DNA of 64,000 nt, taken from NCBI RefSeq assembly GCF_008698145.1, contig NZ_RZNZ01000008.1:1-64000 (forward strand). Direction: 5' to 3'. Below are positions 47,482 through 56,719 of the stretch, piece after piece. Position numbers and translations under genes: made by a program. The notes under the pieces are model-generated. The model made no database searches and had not been told where the DNA came from. It worked only from the letters and a program-made list of their open reading frames with translations. This DNA is from Bifidobacterium vespertilionis. Lineage in GTDB: Bacteria; Actinomycetota; Actinomycetes; Actinomycetales; Bifidobacteriaceae. Within the stretch, counting starts at the first letter, position 1. The number at the start of each line of letters is the position of its first letter.

Positions 47482-48479
47482 CATCGGCTCCTTGTCTGTG
47501 TTTGCGCCTGCGTTCTTGCCGGCGTGGTGGATGGTGTCTGTGCACGGCGTTTGGCCCTGTCCTTGATGGCGTCGAGCGTCCGGCTCTTGCCGGCCGTCTG
47601 GGATTGCGCGGCCGCCTGTTCGGGGTTCTCCGGGCCGGGTGCTGCTGCTGGCGGTTCCTCGCCGGTTCGGGTGCCGGTGGCGGTGACCGGTTTGTTTTCG
47701 GCGTGTTGCCTCGCGTAGGCCATGCGTTGCGCTTTGACGGCGCGGCACAGCTGCCATGCGTCGTCGATGCGCATGGTCTCGCGTTGTTCGCCTTTGCCGC
47801 GCCACAGTTCCACCGGTTCGCCGGGTTTGAAGCTGACGGTCACGTCGCGCCCGTTCAGTTTGGCGTCCCGTGCATGGTCGGTCAGGAAGCGGTCGAGCTG
47901 CCATCCGGTCAGGTCCACGCCGCGGATGCTGGTGCCTTGCGGTATCGCCACGCGCATCTTGTCGAACGTGCGCCCGTCCTTGGAGGTCATCCGGTACAGG
48001 TGCACGTAGCTGTTGGGGAAGTTCACGCGCGGCCAGATCTCCTTTGTTCTTCCGCCGGCCGCGGGTTGCGTCGGCTGCTCGCCGCCGGGACGGCCGACGG
48101 CCGTCCCGTCCTGCTTTGGCTCCGGGGCCGGGGTATGCGTGTTCCCGGGATGTTCGGGCTGCCATTGCGTCGGCGTCTGCATGGCGTCGGGCGTGTTCCA
48201 TGATCGTGCGGCCTGCGTGCGGATGCGTTGGGCGATCTCGTCGGAGGCCTGGTCGAGGTCCGGCGCGGGGAAGCCGATCGCGGCGTCGGGCCATGCCTGG
48301 TTGTGGCGTCGGATGGCGTCATCGACGACCATGCGGGCGACCTGGTCCAGCCGGTTGTCCTGCGGCATGCCGGCGGCCGCGTATTGCTCGCCGCGTCGTG
48401 CGATGTCCGCCAGGGCCTGCCGGTCGTTGTCGATGAGGTTGTCCATGAGCCAACGCGCGTTGGCTGAAAGCTCGGGCAT
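47481..48479 (-). CDS. Hypothetical ICE protein with shared tail
   Basis: 332 residues after GAAAGGAG. N-terminal helical domain (about 1-90), a Pro/Gln-rich linker, a compact middle domain (about 145-260, IWPRVNFPNSYVHLYRMTSKDGRTFDKMRVAIP...DLTGWQLDRFL) and a low-complexity tail with KSRTLDAIKDRAKRRAQ ending RTQAQTQTRSR. No family recognised. Its stop overlaps the ArdA start. Confidence 0.65.
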   Translation of the reverse strand: MPELSANARWLMDNLIDNDRQALADIARRGEQYAAAGMPQDNRLDQVARMVVDDAIRRHNQAWPDAAIGFPAPDLDQASDEIAQRIRTQAARSWNTPDAMQTPTQWQPEHPGNTHTPAPEPKQDGTAVGRPGGEQPTQPAAGGRTKEIWPRVNFPNSYVHLYRMTSKDGRTFDKMRVAIPQGTSIRGVDLTGWQLDRFLTDHARDAKLNGRDVTVSFKPGEPVELWRGKGEQRETMRIDDAWQLCRAVKAQRMAYARQHAENKPVTATGTRTGEEPPAAAPGPENPEQAAAQSQTAGKSRTLDAIKDRAKRRAQTPSTTPARTQAQTQTRSR

Positions 48480-48518
48480 GGCGATGCTCCTTTCCGGTCA
48501 TGGTCGTCGCGCATCCGT

Positions 48519-49421
48519 TCACCGGGTGCGGGTGCGTTGTTTCGAGGGCGCGGTGCGGCGTTGGCCTTCGATGCGTTTGCCGGCCCGCTTGCGGATGTCG
48601 TTCAGGGTCTGTTGTTTGGTTTTGGGGCGTCGCACGCCGCCGTCCGGGGCGGGGATGTCCATGCGGCTCCAGTCCAGGCCCCGCGAGCGTGCGGTCAGGG
48701 ATTCGATCGCGTCGGCGATACGTCTGGCCTGGCCGGCCGGGTAGGTGAAGCGCACCGTGTCGTCGGCGACCCGTTGCGTGTGGTGGGGTATGTGGAGCCG
48801 GTCGAGCTGGTCGGTGATGATCGCGGCGTCACGGTCCCAGGGCACCGTGCGGAAGTCGAACCGGCCGTTCGATGGCGATTCGGCGTCGAAGGCGAGGCGC
48901 AGCGCGTCGTCGGATGGTTCGAGGAACGGGTTCGGCTCCTCCCGTTCCGGCATCGGCGTCGTCTCCATGGACGGCTGCGCGTGGTCGGCGCCACCGGGTT
49001 CGGGAATCGTGGCGGTCTCCTGTTGGGCGAGTTCCCGGTTGAGGCGCTCGACGATGCGCGAGACGACGTGGTTGACCTCGTCGGCGTCCCTGCCTTGGAA
49101 GTGGAGGAAGGTGCGGCCGGTGTCGCGGTCGTGCTCGATGTGGAAGGTGATGCCGGCCTTTTTCAGGTCGTGTTCGAGCTGCCGGGCGTATCGTCCGGTG
49201 ACTTCCTGCACGTTGATCGGCTCGCCGGTGCGATGCAGGGTTTTGCCGTCCACCTTGCCGGTGGTCCTGATGCGCCGCAGTGTCTCGCCGGTGGCGTGCA
49301 CGCCGATGCCAAGCAGGTGCAGCGCCTTGTCGAGCCCGTATTTGGTCACGTCGATGATGACGCGTGTGCCTTGCTCGCTGACGCGCATCATGAGTTCCTG
49401 TGCCTGGTCCTCGGCCGCCAT
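48519..49421 (-). CDS. PcfB/DUF3801-family mobilisation protein
   Basis: 300 residues. N-terminal 150 residues match the DUF3801 pattern (TKYGLDKALHLLGIGVH...GKVDGKTLHRTGEPINVQEVTGRYARQLEHDLKKAGITFHIEHDRDTGRTFLHFQGRDADEV). PcfB-like proteins of Gram-positive elements help dock the relaxosome to the coupling protein. The tail KQQTLNDIRKRAGKRIEG ends RTRTR and is of the shared type. Confidence 0.75.
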   Translation of the reverse strand: MAAEDQAQELMMRVSEQGTRVIIDVTKYGLDKALHLLGIGVHATGETLRRIRTTGKVDGKTLHRTGEPINVQEVTGRYARQLEHDLKKAGITFHIEHDRDTGRTFLHFQGRDADEVNHVVSRIVERLNRELAQQETATIPEPGGADHAQPSMETTPMPEREEPNPFLEPSDDALRLAFDAESPSNGRFDFRTVPWDRDAAIITDQLDRLHIPHHTQRVADDTVRFTYPAGQARRIADAIESLTARSRGLDWSRMDIPAPDGGVRRPKTKQQTLNDIRKRAGKRIEGQRRTAPSKQRTRTR

Positions 49422-49472
49422 GGGATTCTCCCGTCATCCGTCGTGGTTCGTTGCGTTCCAGCTTCCGCCGGC

Positions 49473-50924
49473 TCACCGGTTCCTGCGGCGGACACGATGC
49501 CCGTCATCGCGGCGTTGCGCGCGCCGTGCGCCGTCGGAGCGTTCGGAGGCTGGCGCGGTGCGGGCGATGAGCCGGCGCAGGGCGAGGGCGTCGGAAGCCA
49601 GGTTGCGGGTCTCCTGCTCCTCGATGGCGAGCTGGGCTTCCAGTCCCGTGGCGTCGGCTCCCTGATCGTGGTTGTCGGCGATGAGCGCGATCAGGGCGCG
49701 CATGTGCTTCGCGTTGCGTTCGACGGAGTCGGTGAGTCGGCCGAGCGTCGCCAATCGGCCGTCGCCCTCATCAATGACTTGGGCGAGCACATTGAGCTCG
49801 CGCAGGCTGTCGGCGAGCCGGTCGCAGGCGATCACCTGACGCAGCGCGCGCCCGTTCACGCCGGTCATGTCCCGGCCGTCGAACCGTTGCCGACAGTAGT
49901 CCTCAAGTCGCAGCGCGGGCCGTGCGAACCATGCGTACAGGCTCTCGCAGTCCGTTGACCGCACATAGCCGCCGTTCCCGTCGGTGAGCACCTGTCTGAC
50001 GTCGTCGGACAGGTAGGCGTGCCAGATCCTTCCGTCGCGCACGAGCCGGTCGCACGGTATTGCCAGGTGCAGGCGTCCGTGCGTGCCGGGCACCCGCACG
50101 GTCACCGCCGTATCCGTCCGACGGGTGATCATGGCCTCATGGAAGATGATCTCGCTGAGCGTGCGCCGGTGGATCTTGCCCATGACGGCGAGCATGTTGT
50201 ACGCCACGCCCAGTCGCCGGTCTCGGATTCCGCGGGTCTGCCCGCATGACGTGTAGGTGATGCGTCCGCCGCGAACGGTCGCGTTGACGCCGAGCGTCGC
50301 GAGTTCGCGGCGGAATCCCGCGAAGTCATGGGCGTTCATGCAGGCCGTGTCGATGCTGGTGCGCAGCCGGTCCTTGAGGTTGCCGCCTCTGGCGCTCAGG
50401 TGGAGTTCCCCGATCGACGGGGCCACGCGCCCGGACTGTTCCGGCATGAGGATGTGCAGCCCGTATTCGCGGCACAGCCGGTCGCTGATCTTCCGCCATT
50501 CGCCCAAAGTCCCTTTCCGCAGACGCAGGGCCTTGCCCGTAATCCGGTCTGCCGGGCAGATGAGGATGTGGTTGTGCATGTGGGACCTGTCGGTGTGGGT
50601 GGCGATCACGTAGTCGTGCGTGCCTCCGGTGATCTCCCGGACGAACCGTTCCCCGATCAGATGCGCCAATCGGGGCGTGACCTGGTCGGTGGGATCGAAC
50701 GATTGGATCACGTGCAGCGCCAACACGGCGCCCCGTCGGCGTGAGCCGCCTTTCGTGGCGTCCAACGCACGTTCGAAGCCGCGGGCGATGGACTCGGCGT
50801 CCGTGATGTCATCGCCGACGGTGGTCGAGGCCCACCGGTAGCCGTCGGTCTTGGCCGGGTTCGTCACGTAGGCGATGCTGCGGGCGAGCGTGCTTTTGAT
50901 CTTGCCGATCTTGACTACAGCCAT
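49473..50924 (-). CDS. Relaxase/mobilisation nuclease (MobP type)
   Basis: 483 residues. The metal-binding H-x-D-x2-H-x-H-N-H motif is His110, Asp112, His115, His117 and His119 (THTDRSHMHNHIL). N-terminal MAVVKIGKIKSTLARSIAYVTNPAKT matches the Relaxase domain start, which holds the nicking Tyr. It cuts the transfer origin and is carried into the recipient. It ends in a very basic tail (RRAQRRDDGHRVRRRNR). Overlaps mobC by ten bases. Confidence 0.92.
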   Translation of the reverse strand: MAVVKIGKIKSTLARSIAYVTNPAKTDGYRWASTTVGDDITDAESIARGFERALDATKGGSRRRGAVLALHVIQSFDPTDQVTPRLAHLIGERFVREITGGTHDYVIATHTDRSHMHNHILICPADRITGKALRLRKGTLGEWRKISDRLCREYGLHILMPEQSGRVAPSIGELHLSARGGNLKDRLRTSIDTACMNAHDFAGFRRELATLGVNATVRGGRITYTSCGQTRGIRDRRLGVAYNMLAVMGKIHRRTLSEIIFHEAMITRRTDTAVTVRVPGTHGRLHLAIPCDRLVRDGRIWHAYLSDDVRQVLTDGNGGYVRSTDCESLYAWFARPALRLEDYCRQRFDGRDMTGVNGRALRQVIACDRLADSLRELNVLAQVIDEGDGRLATLGRLTDSVERNAKHMRALIALIADNHDQGADATGLEAQLAIEEQETRNLASDALALRRLIARTAPASERSDGARRAQRRDDGHRVRRRNR

Positions 50925-51319
50925 TCGGGCACCCCTTTGGGGTCGACGTCGGTCTCCACCCGGATGCTCAGGCCCGCGACCAGTCGTTCCGCCTGGCGCA
51001 GCTCGTCGAACACGCGCGAGAGCATGGCCAGGTCCGTCTCCCGCGTGGTGTTCGCGTGACGGGCGATCTGGTTGACGTTGTTGCCGATCCTCGCCAGTTG
51101 GGCGCTCACGTCATGCAGGTTCGCGGGCACGGTGATGTTGACGCGGTGGGCGCATCTGATCCGGTTGCGGGCGAACGCCATCCATCCCACGGGCCTGAGC
51201 CCGGCTTGGATACGCTGACGGTTCTCCACTTTGAGCGAGTCCGCCACCCACCGCCATTCCTCCTCGCTGAACGTGACCGTCTTGCGGATCGTCCTGGAAC
51301 GGTTGCCTTTCCAGCCCAT
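50915..51319 (-). CDS. mobC: MobC-like relaxosome accessory protein
   Basis: 134 residues after AGGAGG. N-terminal RKTVTFSEEEWRWVADSLKV is a ribbon-helix-helix, and the C-terminal part (LHDVSAQLARIGNNVNQIARHANTTRE) is the bacterial mobilisation MobC motif. It binds near oriT and aids the relaxase encoded just downstream. Confidence 0.88.
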   Translation of the reverse strand: MGWKGNRSRTIRKTVTFSEEEWRWVADSLKVENRQRIQAGLRPVGWMAFARNRIRCAHRVNITVPANLHDVSAQLARIGNNVNQIARHANTTRETDLAMLSRVFDELRQAERLVAGLSIRVETDVDPKGVPEWL

Positions 51320-51360
51320 CGGCGCCTCCTCATATCGGGTTCCACGGGTGTCCCGCGATC

Positions 51361-51440
51361 GGCCCCGAGCTTCGCGGGGCCGCGCCGGTGTACGTACACC
51401 GGCGATGCTTGCTGCACACCAACCGCCCCTCCGGGGAGGG
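51361..51440. other. Candidate origin of transfer (oriT)
   Basis: Three inverted repeats are packed just upstream of mobC: GGCCCCG/CGGGGCC (51361-51381), a perfect 22-base palindrome centred in CGGTGTACGTACACCG (51383-51404), and CCCTCC/GGAGGG (about 51424-51441). Clustered inverted repeats next to mobC and relaxase genes are where oriT is usually found. The nick site cannot be named. Confidence 0.5.
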
Positions 51441-51608
51441 ATGGTTGCGGCACCGGTCAGTTTCACCTTCGTGCCACGCCATGCGCGGCGGACTCCATGT
51501 CACGTTTCGCATGCCGGTGCCGGTTCCGTTTTCGTGTCCGCCGGCATCATGGCCGGCGTCGTTCTACGATGCGGGGCAACGAAGAACAATCACCGTGAGG
51601 AGACCGTC

Positions 51609-52115
51609 ATGGCGAAGCCGAGGGAACGCAACCGGGCGATGCGCGCCATCGCCGACAACGCATTGGATGCCGAGTTGGAGGCGCTTCGGCGCAAACGCGG
51701 CGAACTGTCGCGTTTGGGCATCCTGCTGGACGACATGCGCTGGGCCGCGGAACGATTCCGCGACGCCGCCCAGTCGTTCTGCGACGACCATCACATGCCG
51801 CGCGCCCAGCTTGTGCGCACGCTCAGGATGGAGCCGAGGGAGACGGGCATGGCGTTCCATGCCGTCACGCCCGACTACGGACATGCCAATCCCGCCGATA
51901 GCCATGGCGAAATCCATGATGGCGCGGATTCGGCCGTCGAATCCGGCGGCCGACCGGCATCCGCCGCCGATGCGCCGGAGACTGCCCTGACGAAGGACAA
52001 CGCCGCAACGGAGAATGCGGCTGATGCCATGGATGCTGACACGTCCGGTTCGATTGGATTGGACCCGGAGGGGTTGCGATTCGGTTTCCCGCGTCCTGGC
52101 GGCTACGCTGGATGA
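51609..52115 (+). CDS. Hypothetical ICE protein
   Basis: 168 residues after GAGGAG. N-terminal half is a charged helix (MRAIADNALDAELEALRRKRGELSRLGILLDDMRWAAERFRDAAQSFCDDHH), the rest is Ala/Asp-rich and disordered. Divergent from mobC across the oriT candidate. No family recognised. Confidence 0.65.
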   Translation: MAKPRERNRAMRAIADNALDAELEALRRKRGELSRLGILLDDMRWAAERFRDAAQSFCDDHHMPRAQLVRTLRMEPRETGMAFHAVTPDYGHANPADSHGEIHDGADSAVESGGRPASAADAPETALTKDNAATENAADAMDADTSGSIGLDPEGLRFGFPRPGGYAG

Positions 52116-52143
52116 CATTGGCGACATACGGGAGGTGACGGCG

Positions 52144-52476
52144 ATGCCGATGCTGCTGGTGATGCTTGGCCTGTCGCTGGCGACGGGCGTGATACGCACG
52201 CTGATGCGGGGCGTGGCCTCGTGCCTTGCCCTGCTCGCGCACCCGTTGCGGCTCGTGGTGTTCCTCGCGAATTCCGTGTTCACGGCGTTCGCCATGCTGT
52301 CGGGATTGCTCATGCTGGCGTTCCTGCTCATGCATTTCCTCGCCGGCTCGGACGCTCCGGCATTGGACGGCTCTTTCACGTTAATCGTCGCCGCGTTCCT
52401 CACGGCCGTGCTTGCGAGCATGCTCATGGATTGGTGCGACGCGCGGCTCCGACGACGCTCCGCCCGCCACGGCTGA
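52144..52476 (+). CDS. Hypothetical membrane protein
   Basis: 110 residues after GGAGGTG. Three hydrophobic segments (MLLVMLGLSLATGVI; FLANSVFTAFAMLSGLLMLAFLLMHF; FTLIVAAFLTAVLASMLM). 28 bases after the preceding gene, so likely co-transcribed. No family recognised. Confidence 0.65.
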   Translation: MPMLLVMLGLSLATGVIRTLMRGVASCLALLAHPLRLVVFLANSVFTAFAMLSGLLMLAFLLMHFLAGSDAPALDGSFTLIVAAFLTAVLASMLMDWCDARLRRRSARHG

Positions 52477-52591
52477 GCGTCACCCGCCGCCGCTTGGCTC
52501 CGGCAGGTGCGGGCGCGCATGCGCCGTCACGTTTCGCCGTCCGCGCCCGGACTGGGCGGAACCCGTATTCCGGTTCCGCCCAGTCCGTCGT

Positions 52592-54151
52592 CTATTCGGC
52601 GTCTTCCGGTTCGCCGGATGCGTCGTCGGTCTGCGACGTCCCGTCGTCGTCCGGTTCGCCGTCCTGCCCTATGCCGGCATCCCCGCCATTGTCGTCGTCA
52701 TCGATTGGCGCGAGGGAGCCGTTGAGGGCTTCGGTCTCCGTGTCCGAGGTGCGGTAGCCGAGCGTTTCCAAAGCCTCGTACAGTGGCGCGGCGTGTTCCG
52801 CGATGGTCGCCGCGCCGCGCCACGTTTCCCAGCTGACGCGTTCCTCGGCCAACGCGTAGAGCAGTCCGAACGCGGCCCGTTGCGGGTCGCCGGCAATCAT
52901 CGCGGTGACGGACGCGCGTAACGGGTCTTCGGCCTCGCTCTCCGGCTCCTCGGCATCGGCGCCGTCGCCCGTCGTGTCGATGCCGGTGATTTGCCCCCAG
53001 ACGTCTTCGGCGTGACTGTCCCATTGGTCGAATCCCTCGGTGAGCGCATCGAGCGCGAATCTCGCGGACAGCAGGGCGACGGCCCTGCCGATGCCTTTCG
53101 GCTGGGATTTCAGTTCCATGAGATGCGTCACGAACGCGATGCGCAAATCACGGCTTGCCCGCGCGAACTCCTTGGCCGGTGCCGTCTCGCGTTCCTCGCG
53201 TTCCCGTTCCTCTCGCCAACGCGCCTCCCGCGCCTCGCGGGCCGCGGTCTCCGCCTCCTCGTCCACGGTCTCGTACAGGACGATGCCGCGCGCCCATGAC
53301 GCGCCTTCGGCCCGCACCCCCACGACGGGCGTGGCACCGTCATGGGAGTCGCGCCATGCGTCGATGGCCTTGGCGATGTCGCCCGTGGTCAGCATCGTGG
53401 TGCGTCGCAATCCCTTCGGCGAGTCATACCAGCCGTCCGTGTTCGGTTGTTCGTCGGCCGCGTCGATGCCCATGCGTTCCAATTCGGCTCTCGCCGTGTC
53501 GAGCCATTCGCGCCATGTCCGCTCCTGCCGGGCGTGCTTGACGGCCATGTTCCAGTTCTTGCCGCCCGCCGCCTCGGCGAGCCGTTCCTGAAGGTCCGGA
53601 TACCGGTCGAAGTCGGCGATGGTTTCCCAGTCGTCGATGCTCAGCTGGGCGGTTCCGGCCTTGCTTCGCGCGTTCTCGCCGATGGCGGCTATCTTCAGGC
53701 GTCGGCGCACCAATGACACGGAACGGCCGGTACGTTGCGCCGCCTCGTCCACGCCCACGCCCAAATCGAGAAGCCCCTGATAGCCGTCGGCCTCCTCGAT
53801 GACGGTCAGGTCGGCGCGCTGGCTGTTCTCCACGAGCATGAGCTCGCGTTGCTCCCGTTCCGACAAATCGGCCACCACGGCGGGCACCCGGCTCAATCCG
53901 GCGAGTTTGGCGGCGGCGAGGCGACGATGCCCGATGACGAGCAGGTAGCGTCCCCGCGGCGTGGGAGTGACGAGCAGGTTCTGCCGGATGCCCTGCGCGC
54001 GTATCGAATCCGCGAGTTCCGACACGTCGCCCACGTCACGGCGCGGGTTCGCGGGGTTCGGGTCGATGAGACCCACGTCCAGCATGACGATGTTCGATTC
54101 GTCCATGCTCTCGTCGGTCATTACGGGACGTTCGATGATTGCGGTTTCCAT
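52592..54151 (-). CDS. ParB-like nuclease/partition protein
   Basis: 519 residues after AAGGAG. ParB N-terminal domain (about 18-105): VGLIDPNPANPRRDVGDVSELADSIRAQGIRQNLLVTP, then GRYLLVIGHRRLAAAKLAG with the GxRRxxA motif, and an HTH around DEAAQRTGRSVSLVRRRLKIA. A large acidic C-terminal part (about 380-519) is unusual. Proteins of this type on mobile elements act in partition or regulation. No ParA is adjacent. Confidence 0.85.
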   Translation of the reverse strand: METAIIERPVMTDESMDESNIVMLDVGLIDPNPANPRRDVGDVSELADSIRAQGIRQNLLVTPTPRGRYLLVIGHRRLAAAKLAGLSRVPAVVADLSEREQRELMLVENSQRADLTVIEEADGYQGLLDLGVGVDEAAQRTGRSVSLVRRRLKIAAIGENARSKAGTAQLSIDDWETIADFDRYPDLQERLAEAAGGKNWNMAVKHARQERTWREWLDTARAELERMGIDAADEQPNTDGWYDSPKGLRRTTMLTTGDIAKAIDAWRDSHDGATPVVGVRAEGASWARGIVLYETVDEEAETAAREAREARWREEREREERETAPAKEFARASRDLRIAFVTHLMELKSQPKGIGRAVALLSARFALDALTEGFDQWDSHAEDVWGQITGIDTTGDGADAEEPESEAEDPLRASVTAMIAGDPQRAAFGLLYALAEERVSWETWRGAATIAEHAAPLYEALETLGYRTSDTETEALNGSLAPIDDDDNGGDAGIGQDGEPDDDGTSQTDDASGEPEDAE

Positions 54152-54240
54152 GATTGTCTCCTTGAAAAAATCGGATGATTGGGATTGGTCGGGGCTTCCG
54201 GCGTCGGAAGCCCCGACCGGATTGAATCCGCGGCCGACGT

Positions 54241-54864
54241 TCAGTGGCGGCGGCGTTCCGTCCATGCGGGGCGTATGCCGTGTTCGCTGGCCGCGAGCAC
54301 GAGGGACGCCAGCGAACAGTCGTCATCCAAGGCCAAGGCCTTGAGCGCGCGCACCGCGGCGGCGGTCGAACGGTCGGCCATCCACAGCAGGTACGCGCAC
54401 GACGCCATCGGCTGCGCCTCGTATCCGTCCGGCGCGTCGGCCGTCACCGATTCCAGCAACGCCGTCGCGCGTTCCCCGCGTCGCGTGTCCGGCTGGTAGT
54501 CGGCGTCCTTGAACGCCCGTGACAGTTCGCGCATGACCACGGCCGCCGATTCCATCGAATGCGGCTGGGCGTACAGCATGTGCAGTTCGCCGCCGCCCAT
54601 TTCGCGCAGCGATGCGAGTATCAGCGCGTCCCGCATGCTCAGGCACTCGGTCATCAGCACCGCCAGCGTGACGCGCTCCTCATGGGAGAAGCCGCCCTCG
54701 TCGCGCGACAGCAGGCCGTTCCACCTGTCCATCAGGGGCGCGAACCACTTGTCGGCCGCTTGCGCCGGTCCAAGTTCACGCCGGTCCTGAAGAAACCCGT
54801 CGCGTACGCGTTTCGCCAGTCCGGTTCCCGCCATGCGGGTGTCCACCATGTCGTTCATGTCCAT
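54241..54864 (-). CDS. DUF4192-like hypothetical protein
   Basis: 207 residues after GAAAGGA. The pattern of a central TECLSMRDALILASL and a C-terminal MASCAYLLWMADRSTAAAVRALKALALDDDCSLASLVLAASEHGIRPAWTE resembles DUF4192 proteins of actinobacteria, whose function is unknown. It is upstream of and co-directional with the ParB-like gene. Confidence 0.7.
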   Translation of the reverse strand: MDMNDMVDTRMAGTGLAKRVRDGFLQDRRELGPAQAADKWFAPLMDRWNGLLSRDEGGFSHEERVTLAVLMTECLSMRDALILASLREMGGGELHMLYAQPHSMESAAVVMRELSRAFKDADYQPDTRRGERATALLESVTADAPDGYEAQPMASCAYLLWMADRSTAAAVRALKALALDDDCSLASLVLAASEHGIRPAWTERRRH

Positions 54865-55249
54865 CGGTCCTTTCCGTGTGGTTTCCATTTCGGACACCAC
54901 CCGCCTGCCATGCGCGTAGGCGGAGAGACCGGAGGCGTGGACCGCGACGATCCGGGCCGTAGCGAAGACGGCATGCTGGTCCGCCGTCGCAGCGCAGGCA
55001 CGGGAGCGGCGCGGGACACGGCGCAGGGAACACAGACGGAGCGCATGGCATGCTGGTGGTGGCCGCAAACCCCTCGTCAGATTCCGCGCGGCCCACCGCC
55101 GCGAGCATGCGAGCGGCCAAGCAACACGGTCATGCGCGTAGCGCATGGCCCGGGGCCGCGTTCCCGCGCCGATTGCGGAGAGTATGTCGAACAGCCCCGC
55201 CTGGAGCATTCTCTCCGCAAGCGGAGCGGGAAGTCCGCGATAAGTTACT
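54865..55249. other. Intergenic region at ICE/RiPP boundary
   Basis: About 385 bases without a supported gene. A CTCCGCAAGCGGAG hairpin lies at about 55213-55226. It separates the minus-strand ParB unit from the plus-strand RiPP regulon. Confidence 0.4.
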
Positions 55250-55265
55250 GTCATCCGTAGATGTC
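55250..55265. promoter_or_regulatory. GTCATC-N4-GATGTC operator (sensor kinase)
   Basis: GTCATC-CGTA-GATGTC, one base off the consensus. TAGATAAT, a good -10, starts at 55305, 45 bases after the first base of the right half-site. Suggests autoregulation. Confidence 0.7.
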
Positions 55266-55350
55266 AAACAGGAGCCAGGTCATGGACATGCGAGCCTCGA
55301 ATCGTAGATAATGGGAGAGCTGTATTCTCGGACAACGAAGAAGGCGTAAG

Positions 55351-56703
55351 GTGCAGGTTGCGAGGAACCGCCTCATTATGGGCTCACGCCGGGGTAAGTC
55401 ATCAGATGGGGGACAAACGCTGGCCGTCACCCCGCGGGATCGATTGATCCTATGGCTTCGTCAGCTCAAAGGGGAACGCCTGCTTCGTTTCACGACGACT
55501 CTGATCTGCATCGTTGGCACGATGGGCGTGCTGATCCGCGATTATGTGAAAGAGCGGATGGCAATCGGCACAGGATATTCGTTTATCCGGTTCCTCAACG
55601 AGGGAGCGGGGATATGGTACTTCCTCATACTGCTGGTTTTAGGAGCCATAAACGTGACGTTAAGGTCCAGAAGCCCCGTGGCGTTGCTGGCCTTGGAATT
55701 CATAGAACTCTCCCTGGGCGTCCTGTTCGGCGTTGGCCTGCACTCATACACGCAGGTCGCGCTTATCCTGGTGCTCTATCTGTGCATTCGGCTTCCCCTG
55801 TATGCCCAGGCCATGTGCGATCTGGCCATGATCTGCATGATCGCAATGCAATGCATCTATCCCTCCTATCTACAGCCTCAGTATTTGGCGTTACTGTATT
55901 CCGTCGCTTTGGCCGGCATCGCATCCTCACTGTTGTCCATAGTGCGGGAACGGCGAACGGCGAATAGGCTGCTGTCCGAGGCACGGCGAAAGGCCGCAAT
56001 ACTGGCGGAGGAGAAGAATCGTACGGAACGGCGCCTTCGCATGGCCAACGAACTGCATGACAGCGTCGGTCATGGATTGACCTCGATCATCGCGTTATCG
56101 CAGGGAGGCGAGGACTGCATAAGGAACGGCGGCTATTCCGACCCGCAACTGGCCGATGTCTTAGCGGAGATCACATCGATTGCGAAGGACAGTCTGGGTG
56201 ATACGCGCCGCATCTTAAAGGTCTTCAATGAAGAGGAATCGCAGCCGTCTTTGGAACAGGTCGGTCTTGAACCAGTGAATCAGGATGACATCCTTCGTTT
56301 ACGGGATTGGGACGATATCAGACCCGTACTGGAACACATACGCTCAACCGGAATCATCGTCGTGTTCACCGAAACGGGAAGACGCGTCGAGGATCCCCGC
56401 CGTTCGGATTTATGCTTCGCCGTCACTCGCGAGGCACTGACCAATGCCCTTCGGCACGGCGCGGGACTGACCCGCATTGCCGTCTCCTGGAATCATTACC
56501 GTGATGGCGGAACAGCAATCACGATCCGCAACGATGGACACGTCTCCGGACACGACACCACCGGCGAGGCATCCGGTCAAAGCGGGAAGCCGACAGGTGG
56601 AACCGGACTGCAACGACTCTCCCAACGCCTTGCGAAAATGGGCGGCACCCTGTCCTATGGGCCATACGGCAATGGCTGGGCGGTCAAGGCACTAATCCCC
56701 TGA
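55351..56703 (+). CDS. NarL-type sensor histidine kinase
   Basis: 450 residues from GTG at 55351 (AAGAAGG upstream). Five or six membrane helices fill about 45-200, with short loops. HisKA_3 dimerisation box RRLRMANELHDSVGHGLTSIIALSQGGED carries the phospho-His; the ATPase part has TREALTNALRHG and GGTGLQRLSQRLAKMGG. Such kinases with many helices and little extracellular domain often sense peptides or membrane state. Paired with the LuxR/NarL regulator 16 bases downstream. Confidence 0.92.
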   Translation: MQVARNRLIMGSRRGKSSDGGQTLAVTPRDRLILWLRQLKGERLLRFTTTLICIVGTMGVLIRDYVKERMAIGTGYSFIRFLNEGAGIWYFLILLVLGAINVTLRSRSPVALLALEFIELSLGVLFGVGLHSYTQVALILVLYLCIRLPLYAQAMCDLAMICMIAMQCIYPSYLQPQYLALLYSVALAGIASSLLSIVRERRTANRLLSEARRKAAILAEEKNRTERRLRMANELHDSVGHGLTSIIALSQGGEDCIRNGGYSDPQLADVLAEITSIAKDSLGDTRRILKVFNEEESQPSLEQVGLEPVNQDDILRLRDWDDIRPVLEHIRSTGIIVVFTETGRRVEDPRRSDLCFAVTREALTNALRHGAGLTRIAVSWNHYRDGGTAITIRNDGHVSGHDTTGEASGQSGKPTGGTGLQRLSQRLAKMGGTLSYGPYGNGWAVKALIP

Positions 56704-56719
56704 AAGAAACGGAAGAACC

